Assembly (NCBI RefSeq): GCF_002287075.1
Contig: NZ_NSKE01000004.1
Span: forward strand, 124,001-188,000
Length of the DNA: 64,000 nt
Direction: 5' to 3'
From: Fodinibius salipaludis
GTDB taxonomy: Bacteria; Bacteroidota; Rhodothermia; Balneolales; Balneolaceae
Shown piece after piece: positions 1 through 8,592 of the stretch (its first letter is position 1; each line of letters opens with the position of its first letter). The notes beneath the pieces are model-generated. The model searched no databases and was not told the DNA's origin. It worked only from the letters and a program-made list of their open reading frames with translations. The position numbers and the translations under genes are program-made.

Positions 1-1
1 T

Positions 2-61
2 CAGGATGTCCAGCTAAAAGAAGCCGTAGACGAACTACTCAATCAAATAGATCAAGAGTAA
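2..61 (+). CDS. C-terminal end of an upstream gene (partial)
   Basis: The window opens inside a reading frame that ends at TAA 59-61. Its last 19 residues are acidic and helical (ending LNQIDQE). A terminator follows at once, which supports a real gene end. Too little is visible to name a family. Confidence 0.5.
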   Translation, partial: QDVQLKEAVDELLNQIDQE

Positions 62-125
62 TAATAATCGATTGGGACTTCGGGAAACATCCTCAACCTT
101 TCTCAAATTTTAGAATAACATTAAG

Positions 126-157
126 AGCATCGATCAATTTTGGTCGGTGCTTTTTTT
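126..157 (+). terminator. Intrinsic terminator after the partial upstream gene
   Basis: A ten-pair stem containing G-U pairs (agcatcgatc with ggtcggtgct) is followed by seven T residues at 151-157. It separates the upstream gene from the alcohol dehydrogenase. Confidence 0.75.
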
Positions 158-189
158 GTGCATAAATGCGACTGCTGAATGTCAATCAC

Positions 190-205
190 ATTGCATATAT
201 GCAAT
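190..205. promoter_or_regulatory. 16-bp perfect palindrome upstream of the alcohol dehydrogenase
   Basis: ATTGCATATATGCAAT is a perfect palindrome in the intergenic region about 205 bp before the dehydrogenase start. The TTGCA...TGCAA form resembles operators of dimeric winged-helix (MarR-like) or TetR-like repressors. No such regulator gene lies next to it here, so the operator reading is inference. Confidence 0.4.
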
Positions 206-411
206 ACCGGCCAAATCTACTTTAATCGATTGATCCTTTCTCAGGATAAAAAACCCTCCTGTTTATCCTAAAACCTTTGCTGAAATAAATAATCATCAAA
301 TGAATACCTATGGCATATCTCTTGCAGTTATATAAAATATAAAAATAGCAATCAGTGCATCCCTAAGAAATTATAATGGATGCCCTCAAACAAAAATGAG
401 AGGTACGTATT

Positions 412-1452
412 ATGAAAGCACTTGTTTATCACGGTCCCGGAAATCGCACTTACGAAGACAAACCCAAACCAGCCATTCAGGAAACAACTGATGCTGTCGT
501 CAAGATTACCAAAACAACTATTTGCGGTACTGATCTTCACATTATGAAAGGAGATGTACCTGCTGTTGAAGATGGAACTACACTTGGTCACGAAGGCGTA
601 GGAATTATCGAAGAAGTTGGTGAAGGAGTATCTAATTTTAAAGAAGGAGATCATGTTCTCATCAGCTGTATCACCGCCTGCGGAAAATGTGATAACTGTA
701 AAAAACAGATGTATTCTCACTGCGAGGACGGTGGTTGGATTTTAGGACATAAAATCGATGGTACACAAGCCGAATATGTACGAATTCCACATGCCGACAC
801 CAGCCTTTACCACATCCCAGAGGATGCTGATGAAGAAGCATTGGTCATGCTCAGCGATATTTTACCTACCGGTTTTGAAGTAGGGGTACTCAACGGCAAA
901 GTAAAACCCGGTGATGTGATTGCCATTGTTGGAGCCGGCCCCATTGGTCTTGCAGCACTATTGACAGCCCAATTCTACTCCCCTGCTGAAATCATTATGG
1001 TTGACCTCGATGACAATCGCCTCGATGTATCAAAAGAATTCGGAGCTACCGACACTGTCAATAGTGGGGACGAAAATGCTATTGATAAAATAATGGAGCT
1101 CACCGATGGCAAAGGAGTAGATGTTTCTATTGAAGCAGTTGGTATTCCTGCAACTTTTGATATCTGCCAGGATATCGTTAAAGCCGGTGGACAGGTTGCT
1201 GTGGTCGGTGTTCACGGTACCAGCGTAGACTTTAAGCTGGAAGAACTGTGGATCAAAAATATCACCATGACTACAGGATTGGTTGATACCTATACCATTC
1301 CCATGCTGATGAAAACAGTAGGATCAGGCAAGCTGGAACCCGAGCAGCTAATTACTCATCATTTTAAATTAGATGAAATAATGGAGGCTTATGACACCTT
1401 TGGTAATGCTGCTGAGGAAAAGGCCCTAAAAATTATTCTCGAAAACAAATAA
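412..1452 (+). CDS. Zinc-dependent medium-chain alcohol dehydrogenase
   Basis: This is a 346-residue member of the MDR family, which oxidises alcohols or reduces aldehydes and ketones with NAD(P). The catalytic zinc ligands are visible as C38 in CGTDLH and H60-E61 in GHEGVG. The structural zinc lobe has four cysteines at 90, 93, 96 and 104. A Rossmann GAGPIG motif lies near residue 175. It is full length for the family. The start follows a good ribosome site (GAGAGG). It is a single-gene unit with terminators on both sides. The substrate cannot be read from sequence; secondary alcohols or short-chain aldehydes are typical for this subgroup. Confidence 0.9.
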   Translation: MKALVYHGPGNRTYEDKPKPAIQETTDAVVKITKTTICGTDLHIMKGDVPAVEDGTTLGHEGVGIIEEVGEGVSNFKEGDHVLISCITACGKCDNCKKQMYSHCEDGGWILGHKIDGTQAEYVRIPHADTSLYHIPEDADEEALVMLSDILPTGFEVGVLNGKVKPGDVIAIVGAGPIGLAALLTAQFYSPAEIIMVDLDDNRLDVSKEFGATDTVNSGDENAIDKIMELTDGKGVDVSIEAVGIPATFDICQDIVKAGGQVAVVGVHGTSVDFKLEELWIKNITMTTGLVDTYTIPMLMKTVGSGKLEPEQLITHHFKLDEIMEAYDTFGNAAEEKALKIILENK

Positions 1453-1479
1453 CTAACTCTTCAATTTATCTTTATAAAA

Positions 1480-1507
1480 AGCCCGTACCTTTTGTACGGG
1501 CTTTTTT
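1480..1507 (+). terminator. Intrinsic terminator after the alcohol dehydrogenase
   Basis: A perfect nine-pair stem (agcccgtac with gtacgggct) is followed by a T run. Confidence 0.9.
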
Positions 1508-1560
1508 ATTTGAAATATTCTCTCTGGGATATCCTTCAGATCTAACCAACAGACCTTTCT

Positions 1561-1753
1561 TAAGACGTAAATTTACCTCAGATTTTACTTGCTATATAGA
1601 TTTAATCTAAATAGTTTCGGGCGTGTTATTTAAAAGTGATCTACATAAGGATGGTTGCTATTCAAAAGCAACAAAACGTTCCTTTAGATTTCACTCTCAA
1701 TAGCAATTAAATCAGAATTGGAAATAATCTACCATTGTAGGATTTACGTCTTA
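1561..1753 (+). promoter_or_regulatory. Leader of the TonB receptor framed by a 12-bp inverted repeat
   Basis: TAAGACGTAAAT (1561-1572) and ATTTACGTCTTA (1742-1753) are exact reverse complements. The second arm covers the spacer between the AGGA ribosome site and the first base of the ATG. If both arms are in the transcript, they could form a stem that hides the start. A 6-1-6 inverted repeat (1597-1609) and a small hairpin (1654-1672, gttgct with agcaac) lie between them. I see no B12 box or other known riboswitch core. With the terminator this accounts for the 300-bp gap before the receptor. Confidence 0.4.
1597..1609. promoter_or_regulatory. 6-1-6 inverted repeat, candidate metalloregulator operator
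   Basis: TAGATT-T-AATCTA is a perfect inverted repeat about 145 bp before the TonB receptor. Its position fits an operator for a metal-uptake operon, and a DtxR-family regulator is encoded at the far end of the same block. It does not match the classic DtxR or Fur consensus, so the assignment is inference. Confidence 0.35.
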
Positions 1754-4137
1754 TGAACTACCAAAATAATTTTATTCGCGCCACCTTAACTGCACTGCTA
1801 TTTTTTATTTTTAGCGCTTCTGTATTTGCCCAATCGGCAAAAATTGAAGGACAAGTTACCAATACCGAACAAAAGCCTGTCCCCAATATTAATATTGCAT
1901 TACAAGGTACTTCGTTTGGAGATGCCAGTGATTCGCAAGGCTATTATTCGATCACTGAAATTCCCGCAGGAGATTATACCTTGGTCGTTTCTGCTGTTGG
2001 TTATACCACCCAACGAAAATCCATTTCAATCGAAAGTGAGGAAGAACTATCAGTCAATATTACACTTTCAGACAAAAATGAAGAACTTCAGGAGATTGTT
2101 GTTGAGGGCAATCAAATCAACAAATTTTCTACTGAGTTCAGTGGTTATGTAGCTAAACTTCCCGTTCAGGATTTAGAAAATCCGCAGGTTTATAATACAA
2201 TTAGTGCTGATCTAATAGAAGAACAGGCTTTAACAAGTTTCGAAGACATTCTTAAAAACGCTCCGGGTGTCTTTAAGCTTTGGGAATCAACAGGACGAGG
2301 TGGTGATGGAGCAGGCTACTATGCTATACGAGGATTTTCCATACAGCCACAAATGATGAACGGATTACCTTCACTTACCAACGGTTCACTGGACCCTGCC
2401 AACATAGAACGTGTTGAACTTATGAAAGGTCCATCTGCCACTCTGTTTGGCACCAGCGTTACTTCTTACGGCGGTCTTATCAATGTAGTAACTAAAAAAC
2501 CATATGATACATTTGGTGGACAAGTTTCTTATAAGGCCGGAAGTTTTGGGCTAAATCGTGTTACGGCAGATATAAATATGCCCATTAGTTCTGAAGAAAA
2601 TATTGCTCTGCGTATTAACAGCGCATATCACAAAGAAAATAGTTTTCAGGATGCGGGATTCAGCGAATCGCTCTTCCTTGCACCTTCCCTTTCGTATGAA
2701 GTGAATGAAGACCTCTCCTTTCTGATCAATACAGAACTATACCATTCAGAAAGCACTAACCCACTGATGCTGTTCCTTAATCGTGGTGCACCGCTTGAGG
2801 CTAACAATCCATCCGAGTTAGGCTATAATAATGAACTCTCATACACTACTAACGATCTGACCATCAACAATCCTGCCTATAGCCTACAGGGTAAAATGAC
2901 CTATAACCTTTCAGAAAACTGGACTTCAGAAACGGTTCTTTCCCGCAGTTCTGCTAAATCGGATGGCTACTACAGCTATGTATCTACCATCGGATTCCCC
3001 GAAAACATCTATAGCCGCCGTATCAGCGATCAGAACTCTACAACCAATGGGACTGATATTCAGCAAAATTTCAAAGGAGATTTTGAACTGGCTGGCCTAC
3101 GAAACCGTATGGTTATCGGACTGGATTTTTTCCAAGAGAAAGTGATTAACAATAGTACCGGCTATACTTTGTACGATACTATAAACCTCACCAACAACAA
3201 TCCTACGCCTATCTCCAAGGCTAAGGTGGATACCATGTTGGCCAGTTCTCCAGTAAATAAAAGTAAAACCGAGCAAAAGGTATATAGCGCCTACGTTTCG
3301 GATGTCATTGATGTACTACCCCAGGTTTCGGCTATGCTTAGCTTGCGACTGGATCATTTTGTCAATGAAGGGAATGTCCGTACCGAAAACGACGATTATG
3401 ACCAAACAACCCTTTCACCCAAATTCGGGTTGGTTTATCAACCGTTCAATGAGCAGCTTTCTATCTTTGGAAATTATATGAACAGCTTTAACAACGTTGC
3501 CCCAAAAGAGCAGGGAGACGGTACTATCGAAAGCTTTTCACCGGAACGTGCAAACCAATGGGAAGCCGGCGTTAAAACAAACCTTTTTAACGGGCGTTTA
3601 AACGCAACCGCCAGTTATTACGACATCACAGTATCAGATGTTGTACGGTCGGATCCGAACCGAGCTAATTATTCTATTCAAGATGGTGAGCTCTACAGCC
3701 GTGGTTTTGAGCTCAGCTTAAATGCAGCTCCTATAAATGGGCTAAATATTACAGCGGGCTACAGCCACAATGAAAGTGAATACACCGTAACCAGCACTGC
3801 TGGTGAAGAAGGACGTCGACCGAATGATGCAGGTCCCTCTGACCTCATTAACGGTTGGATAAGCTACGAACTTACCAGTGGACCATTAGCAGGAGCTGGA
3901 CTTGGATTGGGGGGAAATTATGCGAGCGATAATTACGTCACTAATAATTCCCAAATAGGACGATTTACAATTCCTGCTTATACGGTGTTAAACACCTCAG
4001 TATTCTATAATACCGACAATTATCGGTTAACTCTTAAGGTGAATAACTTTACTGATGAGGAATACTATAATGGATGGAGCACAGTAAATCCACAGCGTCC
4101 GCGTAATATCACTGCGGGATTCACTTATAAGTTTTAA
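1753..4137 (+). CDS. TonB-dependent siderophore-type outer membrane receptor
   Basis: This 794-residue outer membrane protein has a signal peptide (1-26, cleaved before Q27), a carboxypeptidase-regulatory-like beta domain (about 30-115), a plug (about 145-255, with the typical ERVELMKGPSA stretch) and a C-terminal beta barrel ending in phenylalanine. The plug and barrel resemble siderophore receptors of the FhuA/FoxA type, which import ferric chelates using TonB energy. It heads a block with a DUF4198 protein and two PepSY membrane proteins, a context common for iron-chelate uptake and reduction. No periplasmic binding protein or ABC permease is nearby. The exact ligand is unknown. Confidence 0.88.
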   Translation: MNYQNNFIRATLTALLFFIFSASVFAQSAKIEGQVTNTEQKPVPNINIALQGTSFGDASDSQGYYSITEIPAGDYTLVVSAVGYTTQRKSISIESEEELSVNITLSDKNEELQEIVVEGNQINKFSTEFSGYVAKLPVQDLENPQVYNTISADLIEEQALTSFEDILKNAPGVFKLWESTGRGGDGAGYYAIRGFSIQPQMMNGLPSLTNGSLDPANIERVELMKGPSATLFGTSVTSYGGLINVVTKKPYDTFGGQVSYKAGSFGLNRVTADINMPISSEENIALRINSAYHKENSFQDAGFSESLFLAPSLSYEVNEDLSFLINTELYHSESTNPLMLFLNRGAPLEANNPSELGYNNELSYTTNDLTINNPAYSLQGKMTYNLSENWTSETVLSRSSAKSDGYYSYVSTIGFPENIYSRRISDQNSTTNGTDIQQNFKGDFELAGLRNRMVIGLDFFQEKVINNSTGYTLYDTINLTNNNPTPISKAKVDTMLASSPVNKSKTEQKVYSAYVSDVIDVLPQVSAMLSLRLDHFVNEGNVRTENDDYDQTTLSPKFGLVYQPFNEQLSIFGNYMNSFNNVAPKEQGDGTIESFSPERANQWEAGVKTNLFNGRLNATASYYDITVSDVVRSDPNRANYSIQDGELYSRGFELSLNAAPINGLNITAGYSHNESEYTVTSTAGEEGRRPNDAGPSDLINGWISYELTSGPLAGAGLGLGGNYASDNYVTNNSQIGRFTIPAYTVLNTSVFYNTDNYRLTLKVNNFTDEEYYNGWSTVNPQRPRNITAGFTYKF

Positions 4138-4147
4138 CTATAGCCTG

Positions 4148-4169
4148 AGCCCCTCATTACAGAGGGGCT
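4148..4169 (+). terminator. Weak terminator after the TonB receptor
   Basis: An eight-pair stem (agcccctc with gaggggct) is followed only by a broken T tract (ttcttta). It probably allows partial read-through into the DUF4198 gene, lowering downstream expression relative to the receptor. Confidence 0.55.
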
Positions 4170-4187
4170 TTCTTTATTACGTACTCT

Positions 4188-4925
4188 ATGAAAAAAATAG
4201 TTCTATCAACTCTTTTCACACTGTTTATCACTTCTCATCTTTTTGCTCATAACTTGTGGATAGAAACGACTTCTACCGGATCTATCGGAGAATCACAAGA
4301 GGTTCATGTATACTATGGAGAATATACCTCTGGTTATTACGAAAAAGTCGATGAAAACTTTAAAGATGTCGCAGATTTTGAGTTATGGGTTGTTACTCCC
4401 GACGGGAACCGAATACAATTAGATACCACCCCCGGCCAACAAAAATACACGGCAGAATTCACCCCTGAACAATCTGGTGCATATACTGTCTTTCTTAAAA
4501 GCGATCAAGCGGACGTTGTAGATTGGCGTGAATATGATCTGGGGATTTTAAAGCCCAACTTTTATGCCTCAACAATAACAGTAGTGGGTAAAAATACATC
4601 CAAGACCACCTCCGACCTTACCGAAGCTAATCCTTTGGTAATACATGATAGTAGTGCTCAACCAAAGCAAGCAGGTGATAGCACTCAGCTCACCGTTTTT
4701 TATGAAGGAGAGCCACTAGCCGAACAAGAAATCGTTGTTGGCATAGCTGACCAATGGACCAAAACAGTTTCTACCAACGAAGATGGCAATGTTGAATTTG
4801 CCCTTCCCTGGAAAGGACAATACGTCATAGAAACCGTTTATACCGAAGACACATCCGGCACCTTCAACAAAACCGACTACGAGGCTACCCGTCACACTTC
4901 AACATATACGATAAAAGTACAATAA
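4188..4925 (+). CDS. DUF4198-family periplasmic protein
   Basis: This 245-residue exported protein has a signal peptide ending at A20, so the mature chain starts HNLWIE. The same His-aromatic start (AHDFWL and similar) marks DUF4198 proteins, which often accompany nickel, cobalt or iron uptake systems. Two beta-rich modules follow, about 21-140 and 165-245. It sits between a TonB receptor and PepSY membrane proteins. It may handle metal or metal chelate in the periplasm, with the N-terminal histidine a plausible ligand. The family is fairly secure; the function is inference. Confidence 0.75.
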   Translation: MKKIVLSTLFTLFITSHLFAHNLWIETTSTGSIGESQEVHVYYGEYTSGYYEKVDENFKDVADFELWVVTPDGNRIQLDTTPGQQKYTAEFTPEQSGAYTVFLKSDQADVVDWREYDLGILKPNFYASTITVVGKNTSKTTSDLTEANPLVIHDSSAQPKQAGDSTQLTVFYEGEPLAEQEIVVGIADQWTKTVSTNEDGNVEFALPWKGQYVIETVYTEDTSGTFNKTDYEATRHTSTYTIKVQ

Positions 4926-4944
4926 TTCATATTCGAATATTATT

Positions 4945-6162
4945 ATGGATTTTAAGGGAATTATCTTATTTCTGCACCGCTGGCTCGGACTTATTACCGG
5001 TCTGATAGTACTTATTTTAAGTATTACCGGGTGCCTATTCGTTTTTCAGCAGGAAATTTCGGAGATCGTTCTCCACGACACCTTTTATGCGGATGAAGTG
5101 CCTAAGAGCCAACAACACCTGCCCATAGAGAAGCTCCAAGCCAACGCTGCTGACGCACTGGGCGTCGAACATCTGCCCTCTGGACTAACAACCTACAAAA
5201 ATCCCGATCGCAACTGGTCGGCCATGCTATATAAAGGCGGTGTAGATTCGTGGACCTACTTTGGTGGTATGGAAACTTACAAAACAGCCTATATCAATCC
5301 CTACAATGGAGAGATTGAGGGTATCGTCAACGAGAAAAAAGACTTCTTCCAAATTGTAAAAGGTATCCACTGGAGTCTGTTGCTGGCCACGCCCATTGGT
5401 CAACCTATCGTTGTATGGAGCACCGTTATTTTTATCATTCTTTTAATTTCGGGAATGATTCTCTGGTGGCCCAAAAAATGGAACAAAGCTGGGAAACAAA
5501 AAAGCTTCAAAATAAAATGGGACTCAACCTGGCGTAGAGCAAATTATGATCTCCATAATGTATTAGGTTTTTACTTTCTGACTCTTTCGCTAATTATTGC
5601 CTTTACGGGTCTCTACTGGTACTTCCCTTTTGCGCAAAAAAGCCTTCATTTTTTAGGAACCGGTGATTATCAATTGCCGGATGGCCCCACAGAAAAAGTG
5701 GCCTCCACTATTCCTGATACGAAAGCGAACTCCATCCCAATGGAGCAAGCTTATCAACAGGCATGGGCAGAATATCCCAAAGCATATAGTATAGCTTTGA
5801 TTGCACCAACGGATTCGCAATCAACTATCCGCGCAAATATTCGTCCCGACGGACAAACCTATTACGGAAGAAGTTATCTAAAATTCGATCAATACTCTGG
5901 AAAACTCTTGGCTGCCGACCGCTATGAGAATAAAAATACTGGCGAAAAACTGGTTGCCATGAATTACGATATTCATGTCGGAGCTATTGGCGGAATACCG
6001 GGTAAAATTATAGCTTTTTTTGCCAGCCTTATTTGTGCCAGTTTGCCTGTTACCGGATTTATTATTTGGTGGGATCGAAAGAAACGCCAATGGAAGCGTG
6101 AAAAACAACTTCAAAAACGAAGAGAAAAAGCAGCTCCATCGAAAGAAAGAGTACCAGCGTAA
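4945..6162 (+). CDS. PepSY-associated membrane protein (PiuB-like)
   Basis: This 405-residue inner membrane protein has about four transmembrane segments (near 13-35, 150-175, 205-225, 350-375) with large periplasmic loops between them. It ends in a basic cytoplasmic tail. Histidines at membrane edges (LHRWLG near the N-terminus and DIHVGAIGG before the last segment) match the PepSY_TM family. Members near siderophore receptors are thought to reduce imported ferric chelates. It starts 19 bp after the DUF4198 gene, and the next gene begins 1 nt after its stop, so these are cotranscribed. Confidence 0.8.
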   Translation: MDFKGIILFLHRWLGLITGLIVLILSITGCLFVFQQEISEIVLHDTFYADEVPKSQQHLPIEKLQANAADALGVEHLPSGLTTYKNPDRNWSAMLYKGGVDSWTYFGGMETYKTAYINPYNGEIEGIVNEKKDFFQIVKGIHWSLLLATPIGQPIVVWSTVIFIILLISGMILWWPKKWNKAGKQKSFKIKWDSTWRRANYDLHNVLGFYFLTLSLIIAFTGLYWYFPFAQKSLHFLGTGDYQLPDGPTEKVASTIPDTKANSIPMEQAYQQAWAEYPKAYSIALIAPTDSQSTIRANIRPDGQTYYGRSYLKFDQYSGKLLAADRYENKNTGEKLVAMNYDIHVGAIGGIPGKIIAFFASLICASLPVTGFIIWWDRKKRQWKREKQLQKRREKAAPSKERVPA

Positions 6163-6163
6163 T

Positions 6164-6487
6164 ATGGAAAAGACCAACACTATCTTAAGCCGGAGAAAGA
6201 ACCTCAGTATCGAGCGGTGCAGCTGCTGCGATAATATCATTCTCTACCATAAAAACTTATTACTCAAATTTAGTCCCAAAAGTTTTCAAAAATTCACTTC
6301 TACTCTTATCGATCTGGATTTTAATAAACGATCAATAACATTCGCAGATGGGACCGAAAGAATGGTTATAAACACCCAGCAAAAAGAAGTGCAAATGTGT
6401 TTTCAGAAATCAGAATTTAAAACGATCTGTTATGCACTTGAAGAGGCCTCGGTAATGCTGGAAGTCAACGACATTTTATATACCTAA
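6164..6487 (+). CDS. Small Cys-motif protein (DUF6686-like)
   Basis: This 107-residue soluble protein begins at ATG 6164, 1 nt after the preceding stop. The longer open frame upstream only overlaps the PepSY gene. It has a C-x-C-C motif at 19-22 followed by a hydrophobic/beta segment, resembling a family of small uncharacterised Bacteroidota proteins with a paired-cysteine head. The cysteines could bind a metal. Its place between two PepSY genes suggests a role in metal handling or reduction. The family name is from memory of the pattern and is uncertain. Confidence 0.6.
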   Translation: MEKTNTILSRRKNLSIERCSCCDNIILYHKNLLLKFSPKSFQKFTSTLIDLDFNKRSITFADGTERMVINTQQKEVQMCFQKSEFKTICYALEEASVMLEVNDILYT

Positions 6488-6511
6488 AGCTGTGTATCGC
6501 TATTATCAATC

Positions 6512-7651
6512 ATGGAGATCTCAAAGAAAAAGATCCTTGGCATTCATAAATGGTTCGGATTAATTGCCGGACTTTTTGTATTGGTTATGGCTGTATCGGG
6601 TTCTCTGCTCGTCTTTGATGATGAGATCGAACATTATATTCACCGTGATGTCATTCACTTAGATAGAGCTGAAGGGAGTGTCAATATTGATGCGGCCTAC
6701 CAATCAATACAACAAAAATATCCAGACTGGAGTGTAAGAATATCTCATATCCCCAAAACACCCAACCGTGCTATTGAAGCCCAGGTCCGAAGACCTGATG
6801 AAGGACGACGTATTCTGTACGTTAACCCAACAAACGGAACAATACTGCGAGACCTGCATGGGAACGAAACGTACTCCTATTGGTTACTCAATTTACACTA
6901 TAAGCTCCATGCAGGTTTTGCAGGTGAACTGGTACTCTTTTTGGCCGGAATCTGCTTTTTAGGTTCACTAATAACCGGATTCTTGTTTTATCGTAAATCC
7001 ATTTGGCGGGTTCTTACTTTTAAAATTCGTCCTCGATTTCGAAACCTTAAAAGTGGATCCTCTGAACTACACCGCACTGTAGGCGTGTGGGCCCTCTTAT
7101 TGAACTTTGTTATGGTTCTAACCGGTATTTTTCTATCGCTAATTGTGGTAGGAACCAATACCTATCACTTTATCAAAGGAGAAGAAAATCAGGATCCCAA
7201 TCCTCCATCCATCAATGTCTCAATCAATAACCTACTTGAGAAATCCCGATCTAATGTGGCGGGCTTCACCCCAACTTACATTGAAATGCCGACTGAGGAG
7301 GAAGATGCTATTACCATTTTTGGTCGCATGAATACCGACTGGTCTATCCACTATGAATTTTCAAATCACATCGAATACAATCCACAAACAGGTGCAGAAA
7401 CAGAGCAATTTTTAATCCGAGAAAAGCACTGGAGTTATAACATTTTGAGTGTTGCTTATCCCCTTCATTTTGGAAACTGGGGTGGTATATTTATCAAGCT
7501 ACTCTACTGCATAGCCGGATTAGCCCCTCCCATCCTGTCTATTACCGGATTTATTATCTGGCAGCAACGTAGAAAACGACGCAAGGAATTAGCTCAGTTC
7601 AATGCTCATTCAACTTCTACTTGTTCGAATCAAGTAGAAGTCACCCACTGA
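6512..7651 (+). CDS. PepSY domain membrane protein
   Basis: This 379-residue inner membrane protein is paralogous in layout to the earlier PepSY gene. A first transmembrane segment follows IHKWFG (about 13-35), with further segments near 130-155, 185-215 and 330-355. The periplasmic PepSY-like region lies between the first two. Conserved histidines sit beside the membrane (LHYKLHAGF, ELHRTVG, PLHFGNWG), consistent with haem binding or electron transfer in ferric-chelate reduction. The last 16 codons contain an 11-bp perfect inverted repeat (7613-7641), so the C-terminal tail looks like DNA structure that became coding. Confidence 0.78.
   Translation: MEISKKKILGIHKWFGLIAGLFVLVMAVSGSLLVFDDEIEHYIHRDVIHLDRAEGSVNIDAAYQSIQQKYPDWSVRISHIPKTPNRAIEAQVRRPDEGRRILYVNPTNGTILRDLHGNETYSYWLLNLHYKLHAGFAGELVLFLAGICFLGSLITGFLFYRKSIWRVLTFKIRPRFRNLKSGSSELHRTVGVWALLLNFVMVLTGIFLSLIVVGTNTYHFIKGEENQDPNPPSINVSINNLLEKSRSNVAGFTPTYIEMPTEEEDAITIFGRMNTDWSIHYEFSNHIEYNPQTGAETEQFLIREKHWSYNILSVAYPLHFGNWGGIFIKLLYCIAGLAPPILSITGFIIWQQRRKRRKELAQFNAHSTSTCSNQVEVTH
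7613..7641. repeat. 11-bp perfect inverted repeat in the 3' end of the PepSY gene
   Basis: ACTTCTACTTG and CAAGTAGAAGT flank a 7-nt loop, ending 10 bp before the stop codon end. There is no T run, so it is not a standard intrinsic terminator. It may protect the 3' end of the operon mRNA or act as a protein site. Confidence 0.5.
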
Positions 7652-7743
7652 TACTCCTCCTCTCTGTTCTATATATTTTCTATCTATTCCAGAAACAGGT
7701 TTTTTCGTTAAAAACATGAGGAGTTATACCCAAGCAAGTCTGA

Positions 7744-7774
7744 TCATTACCCCGACCTAACCATTTGGTAATGA
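7744..7774. repeat. 8-bp inverted repeat between convergent genes
   Basis: TCATTACC and GGTAATGA flank 15 nt in the gap between the PepSY gene and the convergent DtxR-family gene. A short palindrome GTGATCAC lies nearby at about 7783-7790. No T run follows. Its function is unclear. Confidence 0.3.
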
Positions 7775-7860
7775 GCTTACCAGTGATCACGGTATATCCC
7801 CCCTCCAAAGCCGACGATTTATAATTAGGTGTTTAGCTACAATTCAAAAAAGCGAACGTT

Positions 7861-8517
7861 TTATATCTCGGCCACAAAGATATTTCTGGCAACATCGTTG
7901 CCAATCACCTGCTCGTCATTCTCAACAAGAACGGTAACCGGCCCATCAAAAGGAGCTTTTTCTTTTATTTTTACTTTTATTCCGGGCAGCAAACCAACCT
8001 TCTCGAGATAACGCAACAACTCCGGGTCTTGGTCCTTTACCCGGCTCACTATATACTCTTGCTCTGCTTCTCCCTCAATAAGAGGTTCTGCATCCATCTC
8101 GGGCATTAATCCATCTTTGGTAGGGATGGGATCACCATGCGGATCGTGAGTAGGATCATCAAGCAGTTGGGCAATTTTATCCTCAAACCGTTCCGAGATA
8201 TGATGCTCCAGCTTTTCGGCCTCATCGTGCACCTCATCCCAAGAATACCCCATCACTTCTAACAGATACAGCTCCAGCAGTCGATGGTGACGTATAATTT
8301 CGAGCGCAATCTTCTTGCCTGAATCCGTCAGCCGTGCTCCTTTATACGACTGATAATCAACCAATCCCATCTTGCCCAGCCGCTTAACCATATTAGTGGC
8401 CGATGCCGACGAGACATCCAGTGAATTTGCAATCTTCGTGGTTGACGCCCCTTTATTTTCTGTTTCCAGCGTATATATCGCTTTCAGATAATCTTCAACA
8501 GCCTGACTCAATACCAT
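7861..8517 (-). CDS. DtxR/MntR-family metal-dependent repressor
   Basis: This 218-residue regulator has an N-terminal winged helix (about 1-65, with recognition helix around SSASATNMVKRL), a dimerisation/metal domain (66-140) and a C-terminal FeoA/SH3-like domain (about 150-218). Metal ligands align with the family: H78, E82, H97, E101, E104, H105. Residue 9 is Asp and residue 101 is Glu. These positions are Met and Cys in iron-sensing DtxR but Asp and Glu in MntR, so manganese sensing is possible. It converges on the uptake block and is a reasonable candidate to control it. It is likely autoregulated, but I see no clear operator at its own start. Confidence 0.88.
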   Translation of the reverse strand: MVLSQAVEDYLKAIYTLETENKGASTTKIANSLDVSSASATNMVKRLGKMGLVDYQSYKGARLTDSGKKIALEIIRHHRLLELYLLEVMGYSWDEVHDEAEKLEHHISERFEDKIAQLLDDPTHDPHGDPIPTKDGLMPEMDAEPLIEGEAEQEYIVSRVKDQDPELLRYLEKVGLLPGIKVKIKEKAPFDGPVTVLVENDEQVIGNDVARNIFVAEI

Positions 8518-8592
8518 CTTGAATACATTTTATGCATCATTTCTGTTACCATAATATATGGAATATCTCAGTGCTATTTTACTCTCAACCTA

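Noticed and set aside
1453-1752. Cobalamin riboswitch before the TonB receptor
   Set aside because: I looked for the B12 box and the conserved core and did not find them. Only inverted repeats are present.
6020-6163. Longer start for the small Cys protein
   Set aside because: The extra 48 residues lie inside the PepSY gene in another frame. ATG 6164 right after the stop is the natural start.
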